NCBI GenBank assembly: GCA_965247125.1
Contig: CBDFGO010000002.1
Span: 372,001 to 436,000, forward strand
Origin: CALBJU01 sp965247125
Lineage (GTDB): Bacteria > Bacteroidota > Rhodothermia > Rhodothermales > UBA10348
Direction of reading: 5' to 3'
Length of the DNA: 64,000 nt
Shown here: in pieces, positions 16,823 to 24,746 of the stretch
Position numbering within the stretch: position 1 is the first letter of the stretch
How the letters are laid out: each line of letters starts with the position of its first letter
Program-made: the position numbers and the translations under genes
The notes under the pieces: model-generated
Database searches by the model: none
What the model was told of the DNA's origin: nothing
Seen by the model: the letters and a program-made list of their open reading frames with translations, nothing else

Positions 16823-19440
16823 CAGTTCGTTCCGCCCTCCAACGCCGATGACCAGTTAAGAACGATATCCACCAGGACTGAAGATTCGCCGCTGCGTTTG
16901 GCAATAGCTATGCGTCCATTGTCTGATACATCGAAATAAAAGTCCGAACCCACGCTCGTTACGAGTGTCTCCTGACCATCCAAAGTAAAACCGTCATCGG
17001 TGCTCACGTCAACAACCATAAGATCATTCCGTAACCGGTAGTAAATACTCTCACCCTCTGGCCCCCATGCGGGCCGATATCCGCCCTCTCGAGTCACGAT
17101 TTGTCTTGTGCCAGTCTCCATATCATGTACAAATACTTGGGTTTGTCGAGTTTGATCAGACTGATAGACAACAAAACGACTGTCTGGTGACACACGCGGA
17201 TACATCTGGCCTCCGCTCTCTTCAACAAGGCGAACGGCAGTACTGTCACCCAGTGAGTATTTCCATATATCAAATCCACTTTCAAGACTGGCCTCATCGT
17301 AGACGACAAATTCTCCGGATGGTGACCAGTCGGGATCTCCCGAATTGATATCTGAACGTGTGAGCCAGGTAACTCCACACCTTCCATCGATCCGCATGTG
17401 GCCGATATTTTGACTTCCATTCAAAATTGAAGAAAACACCAACTCGCGTCCATCGGGAGACAATGAAGGCTCAAAAAACTGTTCGCCAAAACTAATCTGC
17501 CTTGAATTCCCCGAATCGAGTTCGAACAACAAGAGTTGATCCACTCCATTCTGATACCCGTTGATTTCTGAAATAATTTGATCCCCAGACGGAGAAAATT
17601 GAAATTCTTCGAAGTCCATCTGCTCCGCTATCAGAGTTCGGATCTGACCATCGCCAGTCAGCTCAGTCATTTCCAGTAGATTTCCCTGCCTGTTTGCGTA
17701 TGCCGAGAGATGGCCAGACTCCGTAACTGACCAATCCCAAACCGTTACAGTCTGAAAGATGGGCTCGGCAAGACCCGTAATCTCCAGATCTTCCATTGAA
17801 AAAGGGTACGCCACCAACTGACCATTTGGACCTGTTTGAACAATAAGGTGTCCAGATTCCACATATCTTGACATCCATCCGTTCGCTTCCAGGATGCGCT
17901 TCATTCTTCCGGTGTCCATATCCATAGCCAGTGTTGCAACCTTCCCCTCAACCTCGTTTTTTGTGACGAACATGGTCTTGCCGTCTGGTGTCAAACTTCC
18001 TGTGAAAATATTGACGATAGCCGAATCTGCGGGCATGAAGGATTCTACCTGCCCCGATGGTAGGACAACATTCATTTGAGTGGAGGGCGACAGGAAGTAC
18101 AAAGATCCATCATCTGCCCATATCGGAGGCTCGTTCGTAGCAGGTGCCACGGCTATTGGATCGCCTCCAATGAGATTTGCAATTTTCAGCGTTCCGTCTG
18201 ATATGAATGCAATGCGGGATTCGTCTTTTGAAAAACTGGGCCAGCCGGAGTACAATGAATTCGGAATCGTAACAGACGTATTGTTTTCGAGATCGAAGAC
18301 GGATAGAGAGGGTTGGGTCTGCATCTGACCAGCACCTCCCACCACGAAATATCTTCCGCTCTCAGAAAGGACCGGCCATCTGCTGACACTATAACCTTCC
18401 AATGTTTTTTGGAGATGGCGAACCGGGGGCGGATTTTGAGCGGGGCTCAAAATCCGCGTCAGACCCACACCGGCAAGCAGACCAATCGCCAAAAGTGCAT
18501 AGGGCAGATACTCTTTGATTCTCCTCTGTTCAGTCTTCGACGACACCGCGCCTGGCTGATCCACAGATACATTGGTCTGAGACGTCGTGCGCGATAGGCC
18601 CATCTGGGTGAGATCGACGGTCTTCAGATCCACCAAAAGGTCCGAGGCTGACTGATACCGTTCGTCTGCTTTCTTGGCCAGCAGCTTCCCAACTATCCAA
18701 TCGAGAGACATCGGAACGCCTGTTCTGATGGCCGTGAGCGGCTGAGGGTCTTCATTCATGATCGAATACGTGACCGCCTGTTCGTAGTCACCACCAAAGG
18801 GCAGACGCCCGCAAATCAATTCATAGAACAATACACCCAATGCCCAAATATCCGTCCGGTGATCAACATTATCTCCGCGGGCCTGCTCAGGGCTCATATA
18901 GGAAATGGTCCCCAAGGTCGAGCCCATCCTGGTAAGCATCGTCGAATGCCTCGTCTTCGCAAGGCCGAAATCCAGCACCTTCGCTTCGCCCTTGGCTGTT
19001 AACATCACATTTGCGGCTTTGATATCCCGGTGAATGATGTCTTTCTCGTGCGCGGCTTCCAGCGCCAGGGCGACCTGGGACGTGATGCGAACCGCTTCTT
19101 CGAGAGTGAGCGGCCCTTCCTTTATGTGGTCTTCGAGTGTCTGACCATCGATGAATTCCATCGCGATGAAGGGGCGGGGCTGCTCACTCGAACCGCCTTT
19201 GGGCACGGCTTCATCGATCTCGTGGATCGCCGCGATGTGCTGATGATTCAGCGCTGCAGCAGACTTGGCCTCGCGGTGAAAGCGGGCCCGGTCTTCATCA
19301 CTCGTGAGCGCCGTCGCCGGGAGGATTTTAAGGGCAACCGTCCGGTCGAGTTTCGTGTCCTCGGCCTTGTACACGATACCCATACCGCCGCGGCCGAGCT
19401 CGGATACGATTTTATAATGAGATAGGGTGGTGCCGATCAT
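16822..19440 (-). CDS. Membrane Ser/Thr kinase with TolB-like propeller sensor
   Basis: 872 aa, same plan: kinase (HRDIKAANVML, VLDFGLAKT, GTISYMSPEQARGD), a proline/serine juxtamembrane segment, a helix (YLPYALLAIGLLAGVGLT), then propeller repeats (QFSPSGDQIISEI, SLSPDGRELVFSS, DWSPSGEFVVYDE, RVSPDSRFVVYQS). It ends in the array tail VLNWSSALEGGTN. First gene of the three-kinase block read towards 12801. About 145 bp of non-coding DNA separates its start from the divergent lipoprotein gene, which is where the block's promoter must lie; no promoter motif could be assigned. Confidence 0.9.
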   Translation of the reverse strand: MIGTTLSHYKIVSELGRGGMGIVYKAEDTKLDRTVALKILPATALTSDEDRARFHREAKSAAALNHQHIAAIHEIDEAVPKGGSSEQPRPFIAMEFIDGQTLEDHIKEGPLTLEEAVRITSQVALALEAAHEKDIIHRDIKAANVMLTAKGEAKVLDFGLAKTRHSTMLTRMGSTLGTISYMSPEQARGDNVDHRTDIWALGVLFYELICGRLPFGGDYEQAVTYSIMNEDPQPLTAIRTGVPMSLDWIVGKLLAKKADERYQSASDLLVDLKTVDLTQMGLSRTTSQTNVSVDQPGAVSSKTEQRRIKEYLPYALLAIGLLAGVGLTRILSPAQNPPPVRHLQKTLEGYSVSRWPVLSESGRYFVVGGAGQMQTQPSLSVFDLENNTSVTIPNSLYSGWPSFSKDESRIAFISDGTLKIANLIGGDPIAVAPATNEPPIWADDGSLYFLSPSTQMNVVLPSGQVESFMPADSAIVNIFTGSLTPDGKTMFVTKNEVEGKVATLAMDMDTGRMKRILEANGWMSRYVESGHLIVQTGPNGQLVAYPFSMEDLEITGLAEPIFQTVTVWDWSVTESGHLSAYANRQGNLLEMTELTGDGQIRTLIAEQMDFEEFQFSPSGDQIISEINGYQNGVDQLLLFELDSGNSRQISFGEQFFEPSLSPDGRELVFSSILNGSQNIGHMRIDGRCGVTWLTRSDINSGDPDWSPSGEFVVYDEASLESGFDIWKYSLGDSTAVRLVEESGGQMYPRVSPDSRFVVYQSDQTRQTQVFVHDMETGTRQIVTREGGYRPAWGPEGESIYYRLRNDLMVVDVSTDDGFTLDGQETLVTSVGSDFYFDVSDNGRIAIAKRSGESSVLVDIVLNWSSALEGGTN

Positions 19441-19585
19441 GTGGTCTAAAGAGAATGATAGCCCATGATCGGAAGCTTCAGGTTGAATAGCAACGGATTA
19501 GACAGGCTCTTTCTTGCGATGCCACTGATAATTTCGCACATGGTCATAATCCCAGTTCACCCCACACTGAAAAGGAATCATCATC

Positions 19586-20350
19586 ATGCCTGCCCGTTTC
19601 TCTATACCGTTGTGTGCCATGGCGCTCATTATTTCCTCTTGTGCAGAAGAAGCTTCGTACGTAGAACCCGCCAGTACGACGTACGAGGGAGAATGTCAGT
19701 CCGTATTCGAAGGCGAAATCTGCACGTGGGGGACGATGCAGGGCGAAAATGTGACCCATTTCGGAGCAACCATTCCGCTGGCATTTGTCGAAAATGCGCC
19801 GCTCGATGATCCAATGGTATTTCCGCCTCCTACCCTTGCCAGAATTTCTCTCCCCGCCGAAATCACAGAAGCTACAGGTATCGATCACCTGGGAATAAAT
19901 TGGGAAGCGCATGGACATCCTCCTGGAACGTTTCTGATTCCCCACTTCGATTTTCATTTCAATACCATTCCTGGCGATGATGTCGAAGCAATCGATTGTA
20001 CTGATGAAAGTAAGCCCGATGTAATTCCAGCGGCGTACGTACTTCCAGATATGGACATTCCGGAGCTCGGAGGAATTCTAGTTGGTCTGTGTGTCCCCGG
20101 TATGGGAATGCATTCGTTGAAGGAGGAGGAGATGAACGCTACTGAACCGTTCGGGGCCACGATGGTCATCGGCTATTACTCCCAGGATGTGCTCTTCGTC
20201 GAACCAATGGTTTCAAGAGATTTACTACTCGAACGGCAAGCCTTCAGTCTTGACGTTCCGGCAGTTGATCAGATGAGCAGCTGGCCTACTTCTTTCGAGG
20301 CCACATACGACGAAGAATCAATGAGCTATAACTTCGTGTTCACCATGTAG
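19586..20350 (+). CDS. TTHB210/DUF5602-like lipoprotein
   Basis: 254 aa with a lipoprotein signal (SIPLCAMALIISSC). The core has INWEAHGHPPGTFLIPHFDF, a His-rich HFDFHF segment, a Cys after AID and CVPGMGMHSL. This arrangement is like the TTHB210-like (DUF5602) family, whose His and Cys clusters suggest metal binding; no reaction is known to me. Divergent from the kinase block and followed by a hydrolase fragment, so it stands at the border of an accessory region. Confidence 0.55.
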   Translation: MPARFSIPLCAMALIISSCAEEASYVEPASTTYEGECQSVFEGEICTWGTMQGENVTHFGATIPLAFVENAPLDDPMVFPPPTLARISLPAEITEATGIDHLGINWEAHGHPPGTFLIPHFDFHFNTIPGDDVEAIDCTDESKPDVIPAAYVLPDMDIPELGGILVGLCVPGMGMHSLKEEEMNATEPFGATMVIGYYSQDVLFVEPMVSRDLLLERQAFSLDVPAVDQMSSWPTSFEATYDEESMSYNFVFTM

Positions 20351-20351
20351 T

Positions 20352-20669
20352 TACGGGAGAGGTTGGCAGCGCCTTCGGCTTCTTTGTCTGAATGCGCTCG
20401 TCAATCGCGCGGAATCGTCCGCTCAAGTTCTGCGGTCCAGTTCTGCCACCATCGACTACGGTTTCTTTGATGGCCGACAGCCAATGCATGATATTTGGAA
20501 TAACATCACCGCCCTCGACTTCGCTGCCGAAGCTGTTGCCGAGTACCTGGAGGAGCAACAACTGGACCCCTTCGTGCCTATGGCCCACTCGACGGGCGCT
20601 ATCGTTGCCCTCAAGACGACGCTGAAGCATCCGGACCTCGTCGATGGCATTGCTTCCTCGATGACGTGA
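20352..20669 (+). pseudogene. Alpha/beta-hydrolase fragment
   Basis: One frame stays open from 20352 to a stop at 20669. Its second half reads DYGFFDGRQPMHDIWNNITA, then AEYLEEQQLDPFVPMAHSTG and AIVALKTTLKHPDLVDGIAS, the typical nucleophile-elbow region of an alpha/beta hydrolase (A-H-S-T-G with catalytic Ser). The N-terminal core strands, the acid and the C-terminal His regions are missing, and the frame ends just after the elbow. Only about 75 residues are recognisable, so this is a remnant. It overlaps the next gene's start by 4 bp, probably by chance. Confidence 0.6.
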
Positions 20670-21241
20670 ATGTGCCTGCAATGAGCCTACCATCCGACAC
20701 CGGACCACGGGCGGATGTTCTGTATAGCGCCCTCGCCGATGTAGGCGTCTCGCACATCGTCGGAATCCCGGATAGTGGCTCGGCGGTGCTCTTCGACCTG
20801 ATCCTCCGCGACCCGAGCATGAGCCTGGTTCCGGCGACCCGCGAGGGAGAAGCCTTTGCGATCGCGTCGGGACTCTGGCTTGGTCGCCAGCACCCGGCCG
20901 TCTTAATCCAAACCACCGGTCTGCTCGAAAGCGGCGACAGCCTCCGAGGCACGGCTGTACGTATGGGTGTTCCGCTGTTATGCCTCATTGGCTACCGCGG
21001 CTACGCCAAGATGAAGGAGGCGCACCTCGACCCCCACGCCGGCCCGCCGACCCGCACTACACTGACCCAGAGCGATGTGGACTCGGTGGCGTTACTCACC
21101 GAGCCGACGCTACGGGCCTGGGGTATCCCCTACCATTTGTACGGTACCGATCACGATGCTCCTCTTGTAGCCGAGGCCTGGGCACAGGCCCACCGAGAAG
21201 GCCGCCCGGTAGCCCTGCTCCTCACCCACGCATCTTCCTGA
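20666..21241 (+). CDS. ThDP-dependent decarboxylase, alpha (PYR) subunit, sulfopyruvate/phosphonopyruvate type
   Basis: 191 aa, the N-terminal ThDP-binding (PYR) domain as a separate chain: LADVGVSHIVGIPDSGSAVL, ATREGEAFAIASGLWLG (Glu that activates the ThDP aminopyrimidine), QTTGLLESGDSLRG, LLCLIGYRGY. The split alpha/beta layout and the GYRGY motif are those of sulfopyruvate decarboxylase (ComDE) and phosphonopyruvate decarboxylase relatives. Substrate cannot be decided here: no PEP mutase or phosphonate/sulfonate genes are nearby. Start could be 20666 or the ATG at 20681. The gene is visibly richer in G/C-ending codons than its neighbours, suggesting transfer. Confidence 0.8.
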   Translation: MNVPAMSLPSDTGPRADVLYSALADVGVSHIVGIPDSGSAVLFDLILRDPSMSLVPATREGEAFAIASGLWLGRQHPAVLIQTTGLLESGDSLRGTAVRMGVPLLCLIGYRGYAKMKEAHLDPHAGPPTRTTLTQSDVDSVALLTEPTLRAWGIPYHLYGTDHDAPLVAEAWAQAHREGRPVALLLTHASS

Positions 21242-21247
21242 CGACCC

Positions 21248-21850
21248 ATGCTCACTAAAGCCCAACTCCTTGAGCCGCTGGCGCGCCTTCGTACCAACGA
21301 GGTCGTTGTCACCACGATGAGCGTCGTCCGGCCCTGGGCCCAGTATTCGGACCACAAACTCGACTTTGCCTCGGCCGACAGTGCGATGGGTCACACCGCC
21401 GACCTGGCTCTGGGCATCGCCCTGGCCCAGCCGAGCCGCACCGTCATCTGCCTCAACGGCGACGGTAGCATGCTGATGTCTCTGGGCACCCTGGCGACCA
21501 TCGTCGCCTCAGGCGCTTCCAACCTTGTCCTTTTCGTGATTGACAATGGTACCTACGAGATCACGGGCAACCAGCCCGTACCGGGTGCCGGGCACCTCGA
21601 CTTCGTCGCGATGGCCCAAGCAGCCGGATTCCATAATACCTATGGGTTCGACGACCCCAATGCCTACGAGGCCGCCCTTCCCGGCATCCTCCAGGGCGGT
21701 GGGCCGGTCTTCGCCTGTATCCGGGTAGAGCCGGGGACGGAAGGCCTCATCAGCCGGAGTAGTGCCGAAGAGGCTCGCTATCTGAAAATCTCACTGGCCG
21801 ACTGGTCGCAGCAATTTCGTACGCTTTTGTTGAACGACACGCCGAGTTAG
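21248..21850 (+). CDS. ThDP-dependent decarboxylase, beta (PP) subunit
   Basis: 200 aa, the pyrophosphate-binding domain: MGHTADLALGIALAQPSRTV, LNGDGSMLMSLGTLATI (GDGS start of the ThDP motif) and IDNGTYEITGNQP (the N-x-T/Y end that ligands Mg and diphosphate). It begins 6 bp after the alpha-subunit stop, so the two form one operon and presumably a heteromeric enzyme that decarboxylates a 3-sulfo- or 3-phosphono-pyruvate. Same GC-rich codon use as the alpha gene. An IS3-family element begins about 40 bp downstream, supporting a mobile origin. Confidence 0.82.
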   Translation: MLTKAQLLEPLARLRTNEVVVTTMSVVRPWAQYSDHKLDFASADSAMGHTADLALGIALAQPSRTVICLNGDGSMLMSLGTLATIVASGASNLVLFVIDNGTYEITGNQPVPGAGHLDFVAMAQAAGFHNTYGFDDPNAYEAALPGILQGGGPVFACIRVEPGTEGLISRSSAEEARYLKISLADWSQQFRTLLLNDTPS

Positions 21851-21947
21851 GGGTACCCGTTGCTTCTGGAAAGTCAAATAGCCTAAACGGCGCCAGAGAT
21901 GGTCCTATAAAACTGGACAGGGTCTTAGGTGGAATCTTGCGGATTGA

Positions 21948-22775
21948 TTATGCTGCTTCTTGAAGCGGCTGGTGATTAAAAAATACGTGATCAGGGGTCT
22001 TTCTTCCGTGTGAGCTGTGTCGCCTTTCGTTATTGAAGTAGTCGAAGTATACAGCAATGGATTTGCGGGCTTCAGCCACACTGTCATAGGCTTTAAGGTA
22101 CACCTCTTCATATTTCAGGCTACGCCACAGACGTTCAACGAACACGTTGTCCATCCAGCGTCCTTTGCCATCCATAGAGATTTTGATGTCATGATTCTTC
22201 AGAACATCAGTAAAGGCCACGGGTGTGAACTGGCTGCCCTGATCCGTATTGAAGATCTCTGGCGCTCCATACACGGCGATTGCTTCTTCGAGCGCTTCCA
22301 CACAGAAGTCGGTGTCCATCGTATTGGAGATCCGGCGTGAGAGTACTTTTCGGCTGTACCAGTCGATGACGGCGACCAGGTAAACGAATCCCCTTTTCAT
22401 CGGAATGAATGTGATGTCGCTTGCGTAAACCTGCCGGGGCCGCGTCACGTTGAGCTTACGCAAGAGATACGGATAAATCTTGTGACCTTTTCCCGGAATC
22501 GAGGTCCGTTTCTTAGGATAAATGGCAATAAGGCCCATCAGACGCATTAATCGCCGGATTCGATGGCGGCCCACAAAAATACCTCTGTCCTCGAGCGCAT
22601 CCTTCATGGTGCGCGATCCTCGCGTGGGACGTTCGATGTAGAGCTCATCCAGTTTTTTCATCACGGCCAGGTTCTCTTTGCTCTCGTCCACCGGCTTGTA
22701 ATAGGCCGTTGAGCGGTTCAGCTCCAGCAGATTGCACTGCCGTTTGATGGAGAGGTCGTGGATTGGGTCGATCAT
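21948..22775 (-). CDS. IS3-family transposase OrfB (DDE integrase core)
   Basis: 275 aa. HTH_21-like N-terminus (MIDPIHDLSIKRQCNLLELN) followed by an rve catalytic core: first Asp in YASDITFIPMKRG, second in IFNTDQGSQFTPVAF, Glu in VFVERLWRSLKYEEVYL, then the IS3 signature NERRHSSHGRKTPD. Its frame is open upstream of the ATG into the end of OrfA, as expected for production as an OrfAB fusion by -1 frameshifting. Confidence 0.92.
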   Translation of the reverse strand: MIDPIHDLSIKRQCNLLELNRSTAYYKPVDESKENLAVMKKLDELYIERPTRGSRTMKDALEDRGIFVGRHRIRRLMRLMGLIAIYPKKRTSIPGKGHKIYPYLLRKLNVTRPRQVYASDITFIPMKRGFVYLVAVIDWYSRKVLSRRISNTMDTDFCVEALEEAIAVYGAPEIFNTDQGSQFTPVAFTDVLKNHDIKISMDGKGRWMDNVFVERLWRSLKYEEVYLKAYDSVAEARKSIAVYFDYFNNERRHSSHGRKTPDHVFFNHQPLQEAA

Positions 22776-22789
22776 TTGGCGGCGCTCAC

Positions 22790-23077
22790 CTACTGGGTGC
22801 GACCGAGCGCTTTGGATAAAAAATCCTTCTCCATCGAAAGCTCGCCAATCTTGGCGCGAAGCTCCTTGATCTGGCCCTCCTCGTTGTGCTTTCTGGAATA
22901 CCCTTTTTCAAAGACCTCTTCAGCGTCCTGAATCAGCTTCTTTTTCCACGTCTGAATCTGGTTCGGGTGAACCTGGAACTGGTCTGCCAACTCAGCCATT
23001 GTGCGATCTCCTTTGACCGCCGCCACCGCTACTTTCGCTTTGAATGTGTTGCTGTGGTTTCTTCTTTTGCGACTCAT
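22790..23077 (-). CDS. IS3-family transposase OrfA (HTH)
   Basis: 95 aa from the ATG at 23077 (MSRKRRNHSNTFKAKVAV). Helix-turn-helix of the transposase_8 family (MAELADQFQVHPNQIQTWKK) followed by a leucine-zipper-like stretch (EEGQIKELRAKIGELSMEKD) typical of IS3 OrfA dimerisation. It ends in GRTQ-TAG 14 bp before the OrfB ATG. A frameshift heptamer lies inside its 3' end. Confidence 0.9.
   Translation of the reverse strand: MSRKRRNHSNTFKAKVAVAAVKGDRTMAELADQFQVHPNQIQTWKKKLIQDAEEVFEKGYSRKHNEEGQIKELRAKIGELSMEKDFLSKALGRTQ
22817..22823 (-). promoter_or_regulatory. Candidate -1 programmed frameshift heptamer
   Basis: On the coding strand the OrfA codons GAT TTT TTA contain T-TTT-TTA, an exact X-XXY-YYZ slippery heptamer in the correct phase. 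The -1 frame is open from this point through the OrfB ATG (reading ...SHPVGERRQMIDP). This is the standard way IS3 elements make the OrfAB transposase. Confidence 0.65.
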
Positions 23078-23171
23078 CGTTTGTATCCTTTCTTGAGGGT
23101 GATAAGATCGCAAGACTCCACCTTATTTGTTGTTCAGACTGTCCGATGAATCAGGACCATCTCTGTCTTTA

Positions 23172-24746
23172 CTACTCGATTCCAACTGGAATCCTGTTTT
23201 TCGGCGCACTTCGCCCGCTGGATTTTAGTTGTTGAAGGAGATTTTGCAGTTCTTCCCGCTTAGATGCCTCGGTAAAAAACAGGTTGATTGTTTCGCCGGG
23301 GTCATCCGTCAAATTGTACAATTGACCAGGTGCATCAGGGGCCATTTCGGGTAAAGCGTATGGCTTCAAAATATCCCTATCATAATTATTTCCAGCAGAA
23401 CCTGTGTGGTCGAGATACTTCCAGTTTCCCTGGCGAATCTGAAAATCTCCTCGAAAACTCTGGGTCAGTAAGTATGGTCTGATCGATTGATCTTTGTCCA
23501 GCGTCCCTAGCATCGCCGGCAACATATCATAACTATCCGTAGCGTCATCATCGTTGAGTTTGTAACCAACAACCGAAGCGAGCGTGGCAAAAATATCTGT
23601 GGTGTTGATCATCTGATCCGAAACCAAACCACTGGGGAAATGACCTGGCCAACGTGCGATAAAGGGGACGCGGTGTCCGCCTTCCCACCCATCACGCTTC
23701 ATGCCTCTGTATCCACCGGAAGCGTCGTGATTGTGATCCTGACGCATCCAGTCTACATGAAAGGTCTCGGCGCCGTTGTCCGAGTTGAAAATGATCAGTG
23801 TGTTGTCATCAATCCCGAGCGTTTCTACCAGATCTACAACCCGACCGACCAAAACATCGAGTTCCCAAACAAAGTCACCCCGGGGGCCGGCATCTGTAGC
23901 GCCATTGAATTCAGGTGCGGGTAGCACCGGCGCGTGTGCAATCTGAGTAGAGAAGACGGCGAAAAAAGGTTGGTCGGGGCTGTTTGTTCGGTGGTTTGTT
24001 ATAAACTCACGTGTCTTTTCATAAAAGAGGAGATCAGCTTCCATGAAATTATGGCCCGGAGACATCCACCCTTCATCATTATCCAAACGCCATTTACCTC
24101 CCGGATTGGGAAGGGTGTCCCTTTTATGCCTTTGACTGGCAGGGCTCTGCACCATTCCATTCTCGATGTAGATGTACAAAGGATCAGTGTTGGGGCAATT
24201 GGGTGTGATAAAAGACTCATCAAATCCTCTCTGGTTGGGACCGTCTTCCAGAGGCGTGCTTTTTTCGTAATCGATGAGGAGCGAGTTTGCAAACCCACCC
24301 CCGAGTCGTTCATTGTTTTCGTCATACCAGGTAAGCCCCACATGCCATTTACCGAAGACGCCCGTCCTGTACCCTTTTTCCCGTAGCATATCGGCAATGG
24401 TGAGTGTACCCGGCTTTAAAAAACTGGGCCCGCCGGGACCCTCAAAGGCACGGCCGCCGGCGCCGGTAGAGCGATATATCTGTTGTCCGGAATAGAGTCC
24501 ATAGCGAGAAGGGGAGCAGATCGTAGATGGACTATGGGCGTCGGTAAACCGAATTCCTTCCCGAGCCAACTTATCGAGTCGAGGCGTTTTATAAGCAGAC
24601 TGGGCGTTGTAAGAAGAGAGGTCCCCATATCCCAAATCATCGGCATAAATGATGATGATATTGGGCAGTTCCTGAACAACGGGCCGTTCGCATCCCGAAA
24701 CGATGCAGCATACGATCATGAGCAACGACGTCTGTTTATACCTCAT
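23172..24746 (-). CDS. Sulfatase, lipoprotein
   Basis: 524 aa type I sulfatase (alkaline-phosphatase fold) with a lipoprotein signal (MIVCCIVSGC). Metal-site start IIIYADDLGYGDLSSY. The active-site core is STICSPSRYGLYSGQQ, where the Cys of C-x-P-S-R is converted to formylglycine. GVFGKWHVGL and FNSDNGAE complete the metal and sulfate site. It would remove sulfate esters from carbohydrates or other substrates at the cell surface. Its ATG overlaps the stop of the upstream sulfatase by 4 bp, so the two are coupled. The gene end lies 7 bp from the IS3 end but appears intact. Confidence 0.9.
   Translation of the reverse strand: MRYKQTSLLMIVCCIVSGCERPVVQELPNIIIIYADDLGYGDLSSYNAQSAYKTPRLDKLAREGIRFTDAHSPSTICSPSRYGLYSGQQIYRSTGAGGRAFEGPGGPSFLKPGTLTIADMLREKGYRTGVFGKWHVGLTWYDENNERLGGGFANSLLIDYEKSTPLEDGPNQRGFDESFITPNCPNTDPLYIYIENGMVQSPASQRHKRDTLPNPGGKWRLDNDEGWMSPGHNFMEADLLFYEKTREFITNHRTNSPDQPFFAVFSTQIAHAPVLPAPEFNGATDAGPRGDFVWELDVLVGRVVDLVETLGIDDNTLIIFNSDNGAETFHVDWMRQDHNHDASGGYRGMKRDGWEGGHRVPFIARWPGHFPSGLVSDQMINTTDIFATLASVVGYKLNDDDATDSYDMLPAMLGTLDKDQSIRPYLLTQSFRGDFQIRQGNWKYLDHTGSAGNNYDRDILKPYALPEMAPDAPGQLYNLTDDPGETINLFFTEASKREELQNLLQQLKSSGRSAPKNRIPVGIE

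Larger units (their letters stand above)
21894..23165 (-). mobile_element. IS3-family insertion sequence
   Basis: About 1.27 kb with two overlapping-frame transposase genes read right to left. The ends carry a perfect 13-bp inverted repeat, CAGAGATGGTCCT at 21894 and its complement ending at 23165, with further imperfect similarity inward (GGACAG; GGTGGA-TCTTGCG). I could not find a 3-4 bp target duplication, so the exact outer ends remain uncertain by a few bases. It separates the decarboxylase operon from the sulfatase pair. Confidence 0.85.

Noticed and set aside
21890..23170. Target-site duplication of the IS3 element
   Set aside because: No 3-4 bp direct repeat is found at either the 13-bp or the TG/CA choice of ends.
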